From Nectonema munidae (Eukaryota > Nematomorpha > Nectonematoida > Nectonematidae): 64,000 nt of DNA. Of this stretch, positions 11,560 to 21,239 are shown in pieces. The stretch spans positions 496,001 to 560,000 of the forward strand of contig JAUIRK010000891.1 in the NCBI GenBank assembly GCA_030549495.1, written 5' to 3'. Made by a program: the position numbers and the translations under genes. A model generated the notes under the pieces. It saw only the letters and a program-made list of their open reading frames with translations. It was not told the DNA's origin and ran no database searches. Numbering within the stretch: the stretch's first letter is position 1; every line of letters begins with the position of its first letter.

Positions 11560-12400
11560 TCAGTTTTGCTTTCGCTCTAATAAATCTAGCTCTATTTGAT
11601 ATTTCATTATCAGTAGATTCAGCATATGAACAAAATAAACACTTAATTTATTTTTTCTAAGACTTTTCCATGGGCTTTGATTGCGTTAACCATAAAATTT
11701 TACTTTATAAACTTAATAAATTAGACATTAGAGGAAACTTTTTATAGATTATGAAAACTATTTAACTTTTAGAGGCTATTTACTTTCATATGATAATTTG
11801 ACTTCTGATACTTATTATACGAAATAGGAGTGCCTCTAGGCTCTATATTGGATCACCTTTTGTTCTTAATTTTTATTAATGACATTTATAAAAGCCTGAA
11901 ATACAAGGCCAAAAGAATCATGTTTGTGGATGATATCACCTTCATGTTCAATACAAATAAGTTGAAACATACATGATTTATTATTAAATATTTCGGAATG
12001 GTGCTATCATAAAATAAAAATTAATTATGATAAGAGTTATTATATGTTAATTTCTAAGAGACCTAAATAATAAATTTCTCCAATTTTTCAAACAATGTTT
12101 TCTTGAAAACAATGCGCACTTTTAAATATGTGGGAGTAACTCTTTCAAAAAAAATTTTCTTCAAAATCCATATCATTAATATATATCTGAAAATCTCGAG
12201 ATTCTTAAGTTGCTAAAAAGAATTAAGCGTTTACTTATCTTTTAAGAAGAAACTTCAATATCATGCTCATGTCTATCTATATATAATTTATGCTAACTTA
12301 TTATGTGGTTCTAGCCATCAAACACAATTAACAAAACTATCTAAAATTTTAAGAAAGTTTCATTATTTCATAAACAGTAAACAACATTTTCTAAGCAAAT
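11560..12400 (+). pseudogene. decayed LINE reverse transcriptase
   Basis: Discontinuous frames on the plus strand give the RT order. First is a FGFRSNKSSS-like finger motif near 11570. Then motif A FDCVNHKILLYKLNKL (near 11680), motif B VPLGSILD (near 11830), motif C FVDDITFMF (near 11925) and a thumb sequence YVGVTLSKK (near 12125). These are CR1-like features resembling LINE-A but too degraded to assign. Stops and frameshifts are frequent. No endonuclease is visible upstream. Confidence 0.65.
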
Positions 12401-12847
12401 TTTTGAATTTAAAAAAAATATATATAAGTAAAGTTTAAGAAGAGGAAGAAGAAGCCTTTATTATACAAATGTAAATAAAAAGGGAAAACAACTTCAAAAA
12501 CAATAAAACATACTCGAAATAATAAAAATCAAAAGGCACAGATGAGAATACAAAACATATATTTGTATAAATGGTTGAGAAAAAGTTCCTAGGAACCGCT
12601 TAAATCACAACCATCTAGTACATTTCAAAAAAAGGTAAATACAAATTATAAATTTTCAAACATTCGAAATTTAGTAAAGAGATGAGCAATAAATGCATAA
12701 TCAAATAACTACATACTTTATATATGTATTCACCAATAAAAGCAAGTATAACATTTTTAATAGATACGTAAAGCAAATAGTCATTTACAGCTAATAAAAA
12801 GATGCAAAATATATACATTCATGAATACGAGCAAGAATAACAATTAC
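12401..12847. other. no gene seen
   Basis: AT-rich. A purine run followed by AGCCTTTATTATACA (about 12430-12465) could be the reverse-strand 3' end of another LINE, but nothing coding supports this. Confidence 0.4.
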
Positions 12848-13275
12848 AGTAAAACCTGTAAGAAACGGTACCTTTAGTAAGCGACTTTCTGTAAGATAAG
12901 GTTGTAAGACATTTCCCCAACTCTTTTATAAATAAAAGGTTATGTATTACCTGTGGTAAACGTACCTGTTAGTTACAACTTACGACTCGTTTACTAAGAA
13001 ATTAAAAACCCCCTTTTTAAGACTTTTTTTCCTAATTTAAAATGGCGTTTTTTAGAATGCTCTTTCTGTAAATTTACACTTTAAATTTATGTAAGTGTCT
13101 TTTTGAAAATTGAATTTTATTTATCTATAGATAATCAATTTTTCTTGAATAGAATCACCGGATTTCCTGATAGAAAAATTAAATTAGAACTTCGTTTTTA
13201 AACTACCGTAGACTCTCAGTTAAGCGACCACCTTTACGACTCGTCATAAGTGGTCGTAATATAGAGATGGCCTTA
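12848..13275. mobile_element. pogo/Tigger-like terminal sequences
   Basis: At 12848 the sequence reads TA-CAGTAAAACCTGTAAGAAA and continues with GTAAGCGAC. At about 13209 it reads TAGACTCTCAGTTAAGCGAC followed by a complementary GTGGTCGTAA stretch. CAGTAnnACTCT and CAGTAAAACCT starts with repeated AAGCGAC blocks are typical of pogo/Tigger ends. The transposase fragment of that family lies 0.9 kb downstream (14128), so these may be the left ends of one or two such elements. No matching right ends were located. Confidence 0.45.
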
Positions 13276-14127
13276 TTAGAGAGAGTAATTAAATACTTCA
13301 CCCCCATAAGGAAAAAGAGTTAAACATAAATACATTAAAATTTTAATGAGGCGGTTTAGGAGCAGATGTTTTAGCAAAGGCGTTTTAAAAGTTTTAGATT
13401 TATACGATGAAAGGGAAAAATGTTTTTATGTTACAATACCCGAATATCAAAACATTGAAAACCTTAATTTCAATAACAAAAAGATCAAAGACTGTTTTTT
13501 AAAAAATATAAATACTTACTATAATTATTTTTTTATCCATTTTATTTTAAAAGTCTAGTTTTCGGACGTTTTGGTTTCAGGTGTTTTGGTTACAAAAATT
13601 TTGATTTTCGGGTGCTTTGAATTGAAACCGAAAAATCTTTAATAAGTATAGAAAACATCTCTTGTAAAATAATCTAGTTTCTTAAGCGATCCAATTGATA
13701 GAGAAAAATGATCACTAAATAAAAAAAACTAAAAATAAGTAAAAAAAAGTATCTCAGCATAATTCTATTTATTGAATTTATGTTTGAAAATCTATGCTGT
13801 TTTTTGGTAAATCTAAAATTCAGTATTCTTTTCATTCTACTTTGTACATTAAGTATCAATAAATCTACGAGAAAAAAAATATATCGAGACAAATTAAGAA
13901 GACATTTTGCTATAAAGAATATGATAAATTATGTAAAAATTTGTTTATATGTTGTATAACTTTTAAATTAATCATTTTTTAAGTGCTGTATATTTGATAT
14001 GTTATTCTTTTCCTTCGAGTACTTTTCTCAAATTTTTGTTTTGTTACACAACCTGTTTTGAAGGTTAAAAGTAATATACCTTAGTTTTTGTATTTAAATG
14101 AAAGCTAAAAAAATTATTTTTTAGAAT
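13276..14127. other. no gene seen
   Basis: AT-rich stretch between the pogo-like ends and the Tigger fragment. A 70-codon open frame at 13346-13558 has no recognisable motif and low-complexity composition; I do not call it a gene. Confidence 0.5.
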
Positions 14128-14413
14128 ATGAAAAGCAAATCGCGCGTTCATTTAAATCTTAAGCAAAAGGTTGAGGTTTTAGAGAAATATAAAAACAAAC
14201 AAAACTGCTGTTCTATTGCATCATTTTATGGAGTTGGAAAAACACAGATACAAAATGTAATTAAAAATAAAGATAAAATTCTTTCTTTATGGCAATGTGG
14301 TTCAAGTGAAAAAATGAAACTGGTGAATTTAAGAAAAACTGCTCAGCATGATGTCAACAAGAAAATTTTTGAATGGTTTTGTGACTCCCGAAGCAAAAAA
14401 TTCCTATTAGGGG
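14128..14413 (+). pseudogene. Tigger/pogo transposase, N-terminal DNA-binding part
   Basis: Starts at ATG 14128. The first 55 residues form a psq-type helix-turn-helix as in CENP-B and Tigger proteins (LNLKQKVEVLEKY, then SIASFYGVGKTQIQNVIKNK). The following KIFEWFCDSRSKK matches the start of the second, CENP-B-type HTH. The homology stops there because a MITE (about 14405-14578) is inserted. No DDE domain follows on the far side. An AG preceded by TTATTTTTTAG lies just before the start codon. This is a truncated, dead fragment and not a host CENP-B gene. Confidence 0.75.
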
Positions 14414-14578
14414 TCGTTAACAATTGACGTCAACCTTTTTTTGATAAATTTCAACCCCCCCCCCCCCCCCTCATGTCAACTTTTAGATATATCATCACTT
14501 AACAAAATCGACTTATGTCAACTTTGGGTACCCCCCCCCCCCCCCCCCACTTTTAGTTGACGTCAATTGTGAACGATT
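14405..14578. mobile_element. small MITE with GACGTCAA inverted ends and poly-C runs
   Basis: The ends are inverted copies: left TCGTTAACAATTGACGTCAA, right the complement of TCGTTCACAATTGACGTCAA. Inside are two long C runs (about 14455-14470 and 14531-14548) and internal ATGTCAACTTT repeats. The element has about 175 bp and no coding capacity. It interrupts the Tigger fragment. The precise target duplication is not clear. Confidence 0.65.
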
Positions 14579-14600
14579 TGTGTCTTATACAAATATAATT

Positions 14601-14780
14601 TGGGCTGATAGGTAGAGGCATCGCCTACGGATCCAAAGCCTTTGGGTTCGAATCCCAGCGATGCCATCGACTTATCACCTAAATACATACTTTTTATTAT
14701 AAAAAGTTCATCAGTGCAGATATGGAAGTTTCTTTCCTTTGCATGAAACACTCTGTCAAAAAAATATATATATTTAGAAG
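14601..14780 (+). mobile_element. tRNA-derived SINE candidate
   Basis: The head (14602-14667) has a perfect Pol III B box GGTTCGAATCC (14645-14655) in a T-arm that can form TGGG/CCCA. It also has an A-box-like TGATAGGTAGAGG. The D-arm is short and the acceptor pairing is poor, so it is not a working tRNA; an alternative pairing GGCATCG with CGATGCC (14617-14664) exists. A non-tRNA body and an A/AT-rich tail (to about 14780) follow, as in SINEs. The parent tRNA is uncertain. Confidence 0.5.
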
Positions 14781-14802
14781 AATGATCGAAAAAATAAAAA
14801 TT

Positions 14803-14856
14803 GAGTTTGGGTAAAAAGTAAGACACTAGAGTTTGGGTAAAAAGTAAGACCGGAAC
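14803..14856 (+). repeat. tandem TTTGGGTAAAAAGTAAGAC motif
   Basis: Two direct copies of GAGTTTGGGTAAAAAGTAAG lie 30 bp apart. They resemble the end motif of the inverted-repeat element at 9.84-11.02 kb. Confidence 0.6.
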
Positions 14857-14958
14857 ATGAGCTTTCTCAACAACTTGATATTAGAAATTTTTTTGTTAAT
14901 AATAACTAGTAATAAATTTAAACATTTTTATTTTTCACCTTTGTATAGCAACTACCCT

Positions 14959-15402
14959 TTAGATACGGTTTTCAGACATGGTTTTTTTTGGCTCGGTCGC
15001 ATCTTTTAGGTTTAACTGATGAATATTACATTTCATATTATATTCATTAAGAAAGAATTCTATTAATTTCATTTTAACTATAGGCAAAGAATCTTTACGA
15101 TCAAAAATTTTTGCAAGTACTCTATTCCATAATTTACAAGCTCTGCATCTCAAGCAAAAATTTGATTTGCGCAATCTAAATCTAGGCATTACAAATGAAC
15201 AACTATTTCTAAGAGAGCATGGTACAGCATTAGACTTATAAGTAAACCAATCACAAAAAATATTAGGTAAAAAATTATTAAAATATTTACATATAAATAG
15301 TGAAACTCTATGTTTATAAAGATCATTAAATTTCAGTAATTTTGTATAATAAAAGAGAATTGATGAATGAAAAAAATAAGGTTTATTAAAAATAATTCTC
15401 AT
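14959..15402 (-). pseudogene. LINE reverse transcriptase C-terminal fragment
   Basis: An open minus-strand frame of 147 codons. Its pattern of KLLKFNDLYKHRVSLFICKY, followed by PRFRLRKSNF and then LWNRV, is the conserved C-terminal tail downstream of the RT in CR1/L2-type LINEs (short helices, an R-rich strand and an LWN motif). The 5' part is missing upstream of 15402. It is a different copy from the plus-strand tail at 15.5 kb. No host function is indicated. Confidence 0.55.
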
Positions 15403-15509
15403 AGCTTTTTTTGAGTAGTCTAAACAATAACATTCTTTGTTATTTTCAATACTATAAATTAAGTGAGGTAGAAAAAGTGCTTTGTATAGAATAAAATTTC
15501 ATAACATTT

Positions 15510-15780
15510 CTAACATTTCATTATCAGAATTATGTCAAATCAGGACAACACAAGGATCTTTTTGTCTCGAACTACTCATTACATGACTATTTAACCAATC
15601 AACATAATAAATTACATATTCTAAGATTGAAAAAGATATCTAATTTTAGGAGAATACTTCTATTCACGCAGAATAGATCTAATAACTTTATTTACAAGCT
15701 TGTTACTTCCAATATATTAGACTTTAAATCTATTAAAAATGTCTTTTTAACTAAAGCCTTTTTTTATTCTTTGATATAAA
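15510..15780 (+). pseudogene. possible LINE C-terminal tail, plus strand
   Basis: The plus-strand translation gives SNYSLHDYLTNQHNKLHILR followed by a basic stretch and a Phe-rich end. This is reminiscent of the HdYnTR...LHiPR tail after LINE RTs. It could be the displaced 3' end of the RT remnant at 11.6-12.4 kb, but that is inference. Confidence 0.35.
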
Positions 15781-15789
15781 CTCAGATAA

Positions 15790-16599
15790 TGTGCAGACTT
15801 TTGTATATATGTTTTCTTTTTTTTAATTTTTATCGAAATACCATTTTGCTGAAATATATATTTACACTTCATTATTGTTTTATATATATTTTTTGTTTGA
15901 ATATATCTATATATAATATATCTTTTTTTAATTCCACATTATGTTTCCCAATGCTTCTTAATATTTATTTGATTTAAAATAAAATATGTATTTTAACAGA
16001 CGTCACATTTTAAAGATAAAAATTTTTAAAATCATTAATTTTTTCCAAATGAGCCCAGTAGAGATTGGCATAATTATAACAAAAATCTTAATATAGTATT
16101 CCTAGATTTTAAAGGATGTATCATCCGAAAGATAGAAAAAGTAAAAAAAAAATGATAAAGGTAAAATTAATAAATTTTAAAATATTTATTTTATAGTTAA
16201 TTATCAAAGTATTATAAATTTAATAAATTCTTTTTTTTTTTATTATTTTTTGTTTTTAAATATTTTTCTCAGCGACAGTGACAAAAATATAACCAGTCAA
16301 ACTGTAAGGCTATGGTTTACTCTTTTTTACATTTTAAAGTTTATTATTTTTGGATTTATTATATTAATGTGCTGATTGAATTAATAAGATCAGAAAAATA
16401 TTTCTTGTCTGATTGATTGAAAATTCAATATTCTCGGAATCCGATATAGCTCTTATTTAGGGCTTAGGCTTAAGTAGAACCATCCATGTAGTTTACAAAA
16501 ATTAAAACCATTATTCCATTATATAAAACATTTAAAGAAATGTTCTTTGATACCTTAATAATTTTGCTCCTAAAATTTCCTCATACCTCTGAGTTTTAA
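15790..16599. other. no gene seen
   Basis: AT-rich, low-complexity sequence; open frames here are short and compositionally biased. Confidence 0.5.
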
Positions 16600-17875
16600 A
16601 TTTCACTATTTAAGTACATTGAATTTTGCTTCTTCGAGTGTATTGCATTCCATTGTATTTTACTTCGTCACGCATAATCCTCTTTAACCTCATAAATATC
16701 AAATTTTTATTTTTTGCTTCAGGTAATCCTTTATAAATTAAATCAATTTTGATTTTTTTCAAATATAAATCCCAAATGTGATTGTGGTAGTAAAAAAACA
16801 AAAAATTTTATTAAGTCTATTGAAATGCTTCGGTTCTAATAATCGAAGTTATGAAAACACGTATGCTTCTATTTCATGCAATTAACGTATAAACCTACGT
16901 ATTTTAGCACCGTTTCTTAGCTTTTTTTTGCACACATTGCATTCCAGAAAAGGTCCTTTCTAAAAAGTGTCCATGAGTGTTTGTTTTGGAATTGTCAAGT
17001 ATTCGCCTTCTAGAATTTTTTTGCTAAAGAAGGTCGTCCTAAATTTTTTGGATTAGATTAGGAAGTTATATAAGAATTAACTATTTCTCTTACTCCAAAA
17101 TAGGTACTTTTTCGTTTGCTATACATAATAAAATATGAACGTTCCTTACACATCAATGAGATTTGTAAAAGTGAAAAATGGCATTTTTTGAACCAACTTT
17201 TATCCTGTATTTATTTATGATCCAGTCCATTTTGTCAACTCCGCCTATTTATTTTTTTGTATTCAGCAATACAAATCGATTGTGGCACGTAAACAATCTT
17301 ATGTTCTTTGCTCCATCTTTTTATATTATCAGTTGATAGAGCGCCTTTATAATTTGAAAGCATTCTCACGTTGTTATTGTCTTTCCAACAAATATCAAAT
17401 ACACCGTTTGAATGGACTCAGTCAAAAAATCGATGTCTTTTTCCATTATGATGTTGGAAGCGAGAGGGCAATTATTAGTACGATTTTCTTACTGTGCCTG
17501 AAGCTGAGATACCTTTCTGAATCAAAATTTTTATAAGTTGGTGACCCTATAAAAAAAAGTTATCAAAATAAAGAATATGATCGGAACAATTCTGAAGCTA
17601 CTCAATTTTTTTCGAAATAACTTTGGTTTCAAGTCCATGATATGAATTTTTCCTTTCGTCCTCCCTTCATATAAATCAACATAAAAAGAGTACCCAGTTT
17701 TAGAACAGGGTGCACAATTTTTATGTCAAAATCGATTTGTTTTATCCCTTATAAATTGCTTGATATTATGACGCCCATAATATACCATTTGCTCGTCGAT
17801 ACTTAAATATTCAAAAAAAAACTAAACCTTTCATTTAGCATATCATATAAAGAAGAAATCTTGAGCAATATAAAA
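16600..17875 (-). pseudogene. decayed piggyBac transposase (copy 1)
   Basis: On the minus strand, broken frames preserve the family order. YLSIDEQMVYYGRHNIKQF (near 17810-17755) holds the first catalytic Asp region. Then come GTVRKS and KRHRFFD (17490-17420), WKDNNNVRMLSNYKGALST (17380-17320), RWSKEHK..VYVPQS (17310-17275), and a degraded GGVDKMD-type segment with WIINKYR (17240-17190), which would hold the last catalytic Asp. The element is riddled with stops and is clearly ancient compared with the copy at 59.9-63.1 kb. Terminal repeats were not identified. The family cuts and pastes DNA at TTAA. Confidence 0.7.
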
Positions 17876-19239
17876 CCGAAGATTAATTTATAAAAAAACG
17901 CAAAACTAAAACAAGGTTCTGATAGTAGAGTGGTTTTATAATTGTCTTGAAAATTGTTACAAATTAAAGATGAAAATTTGTCAAAATTTAACCTGCTTTA
18001 GTTTAAAATTGTCAAATATAAAAAATATGCATCACTCATCTGCTAATTAAGGGTGATGAAGCCCATGGAATATAAAAACAGAAAAATGGTATTTCTCAAG
18101 TACTTATGATATAAGTAATGTATTCTGAAAGCCCATAAAAAATGCTTTAATTTGGTATATCGCATGATGCATTTATTTTGAGAAATGCGAAAGTTATAAG
18201 CGTTTTGATATTTGACTAAAATTTAAGCTAGGAACACTGCAAATAAACTAAGCGTACACTAGCCCGATAAAATAAACCACACACGCGTCCTAAATGTTTG
18301 GTGAAGCGTATGCGAGATAAAAATTCATTGCGCTCACAAACGCGTAATGCAACATGTGTTAATCTTTCTTCGCATAGTTATGCGCTAAAATCAATAACAA
18401 GCATGTTAGAATCAATAATGTGATTTATTCTTCGCACACTGTCAGTATAAATAAAACGAATGCCCTTCGTTAAAAATCAGAAAGATAAAAGTTGACTACG
18501 ATTATCCAACAAGACTTGTACATTCGAAAAACATTTTTCACTTCAAAAATAATTTTGAATTTATTAGAAAAACATTATACTGACCTATACTACTTGACCC
18601 ATAAAAAGTAAAAAATTCGATTGTTTTCCTTAACTATGACATTTTAAAATGTAAAAAAAAATAGTATATAAACTCATCACGTTAATTATTATTGGTATTT
18701 TTTGAAACTAGATAAAAGTTGACTGACCTCACATAAAAGCAAATTTTGGAAAAATAAAAATATATTTATTTGTATAACCTAGCCTATGTTAACCACAAAG
18801 AGAATACCTTTCCATTGATACCATTTTCATTTAACCAATTTTTGACCAAATTTTTCAAATTAAGTCCATTTATTAAATTTTTTTTAACTTTTGCAAAAAT
18901 GAATTATTCTAGAGTATGTAGCAAACGATAAGCTTTTTAATGATATATATATCATGAAAAAGAAATATTGAAAAACAGTTTAATTCTTTCTGCAAATCAA
19001 ATAAGTAAAAATTTCCAAAAAATCGTATTATTATTAATTTTATATATTACATAAACATTTCAACCAATCATATAGTTTTCATGAAATAAAACTTGAATTT
19101 CAAAGTTAACTGTTTTGAACTTTTATGTAGAATTTTTGAAATGTTGCTTTCAATATGTATGTAAAATATTTTTTGAAAGTTTTTATTTTAAGTATATTTT
19201 TTTTAGCATTTTACGATTTATACATTTAAATATATAATA
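17876..19239. repeat. direct repeat A (left of the palindrome)
   Basis: This 1.36 kb block has a diverged direct copy at about 21340-23770. Shared landmarks include AAGCCCATGGAA, ACCACACACGCGT with GTGAAGCGTATGCGAGATAA, TATAAACTCATCACGTTAAT and the end CATTTAAATATATAATA. There is no coding capacity. The homology ends at the same base (about 19239 and 23770); here the palindrome begins, there other sequence follows. Confidence 0.7.
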
Positions 19240-20721
19240 TCTCCAACCCGTATATTACGATGATTCTTCTCCAACCTGTATTCTACGATGATTCATCTCC
19301 AAACTATATACTACAATGATTCATCTCTAACCTGTATACTACGATGATTCATCTCTAACCTGTATACTACGATGATTCATCTTCAACCTGTATACTACGA
19401 TGGTTTCTATTCCATGTACAAATAACTAGGGAGACAATGTTCAACTTTCTGTTCACATTCTGCTAGATGTAAGATTTGATATACCTCATTCGGGGAGACG
19501 ATGCTACATAAGTTATTACCTATATACATTATACCTGTATACTACGATGGTTCATCTCCAACCTGTATACCGCGATAATTCATATCAAAGAATCGAAAAA
19601 TATTTTTTAAAAAATAAAAAAATATCAAACTTTCTGTTCATATTTTGCTACCTCATACGATGTTACAAAAGTTATTACCTATACTTTGCAATTTGCACGA
19701 TTTTAAATATTATATTTGTCAAATAATCAAAATAAAATTCTGTAATCAAAGAATCGAAAAATATTCTTTAAAAAATCAAAAAATATCAAACTTTCTGTTC
19801 ATATTTTGCTACCTCATACGATGTTACAAAAGTTATTACCTATACTTTGCAATTTGCACGATTTTAAATATTATATTTGTCGAATAATCAAAGAATCGAA
19901 AAATGTTCAAATCAAAAAATATTTATTCTTTTTAAATATATCGTTGGCTCCTCTTACTTTTAGTTACGTATGTGCATAATTTGATAAAAATTAATTATTA
20001 AAGACTAGGTTTATCTTTCAATTTTAAAAGTAAGGGGAGCCAACGATATATTTAAAAAGAATAAATATTTTTTGATTTGAACATTTTTCGATTCTTTGAT
20101 TATTCGACAAATATAATATTTAAAATCGTGCAAATTGCAAAGTATAGGTAATAACTTTTGTAACATCGTATGAGGTAGCAAAATATAAACAGAAAGTTTG
20201 ATATTTTTTGATTTTTTAAAGAATATTTTTCGATTCTTTGATTACAGAATTTTATTTTGATTATTTGACAAATATAATATTTAAAATCGTGCAAATTGCA
20301 AAGTATAGGTAATAACTTTTGTAACATCGTATGAGGTAGCAAAATATGAACAGAAAGTTTGATATTTTTTTATTTTTTAAAAAATATTTTTCGATTCTTT
20401 GATATGAATTATCGCGGTATACAGGTTGGAGATGAACCATCGTAGTATACAGGTATAATGTATATAGGTAATAACTTATGTAGCATCGTCTCCCCGAATG
20501 AGGTATATCAAATCTTACATCTAGCAGAATGTGAACAGAAAGTTGAACATTGTCTCCCTAGTTATTTGTACATGGAATAGAAACCATCGTAGTATACAGG
20601 TTGAAGAGATGAATCATCGTAGTATACAGGTTAGAGATGAATCATTGTAGTATATAGTTTGGAGATGAATCATCGTAGAATACAGGTTGGAGAAGAATCA
20701 TCGTAATATACGGGTTGGAGA
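19240..20721. repeat. 1.5 kb near-perfect palindrome (foldback element)
   Basis: Left arm 19240-19963 and right arm 20023-20721 are inverted copies around a 60-bp spacer (centre near 19993.5). The arms look nearly identical: the 80-codon open frames at 19645-19887 (+) and 20100-20342 (-) translate identically. The outer ends carry a 28-bp minisatellite (core CCTGTATACTACGATGATTC): about six units on the left and five on the right, which accounts for the 26-bp difference in arm length. Inside each arm a 150-bp segment is duplicated. Nothing codes for a recognisable protein. A diverged single arm occurs at 10081-10870. Confidence 0.85.
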
Positions 20722-21239
20722 TAAAACGCAAGTTGTCTACCCGCGTTCAACCGTACAGGTTATGAGAATATATCATTACATATTAGAGAAGAGTTTTCTA
20801 AACTCTTTATACTGAAAATTATTTCTTCAAATATATTACTGCTTTGTTTAAAATACCTATACTTTGCAATTTGGACGATTTTAAATATTATATTTGTCAA
20901 ATAATCAAAATAAAATTCTGTGATCAAAGAATCGAAAAATATTCTTTAAAAAATCAAAAAATATCAAACTTTCTGTTCATATTTTGCTACCTCATAGCTT
21001 CAATACTTATTGAGAAAAATTGATTAAAACACATATTTTGATCTATTTATCTTCTCTTTAGAAATTTATATGCAGTAAACAATAATAAAAAAAATATTTA
21101 TCCAAAACATATTTTTTTCGAATCAAAATGTAAATCAAACCTGCACTTAAATTTTGGATGATTATTCAAAAGAAGTAAAAAACTAATGTTAATTTATAAA
21201 AAACCAAAAACTAAAATGATTTTATAAAAATCTAAAAAT
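20722..21239. repeat. extra partial copies of palindrome sequence
   Basis: The stretch 20735-20830 (with TTGTCTACCCGCGTTCAACC) is the inverse of 10130-10225. The stretch 20845-20995 repeats the innermost arm module in the left-arm orientation (CTTTGCAATTTGGACGATTT). The remainder to 21239 is AT-rich without features. Confidence 0.65.

Noticed and set aside
13346-13558. 70-codon open frame on the plus strand
   Set aside because: No motif, Asn/Phe/Lys-rich composition typical of translated AT-rich DNA, and surrounded by transposon pieces.
14602-14667. Functional tRNA gene
   Set aside because: The B box is perfect but the D-arm is too short and the 5' and 3' acceptor strands do not pair properly; a SINE head or tRNA pseudogene is more likely.
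14563-14826. 87-codon minus-strand frame with SLGFEPKGFGS
   Set aside because: Antisense of the tRNA-like head; this kind of peptide is a common false prediction.
17282-17536. 84-codon plus-strand frame
   Set aside because: It is the antisense of a decayed piggyBac transposase.
19645-20342. Two identical 80-codon frames in opposite orientation
   Set aside because: They are translations of the two palindrome arms and contain an internal duplication; low-complexity sequence without protein features.
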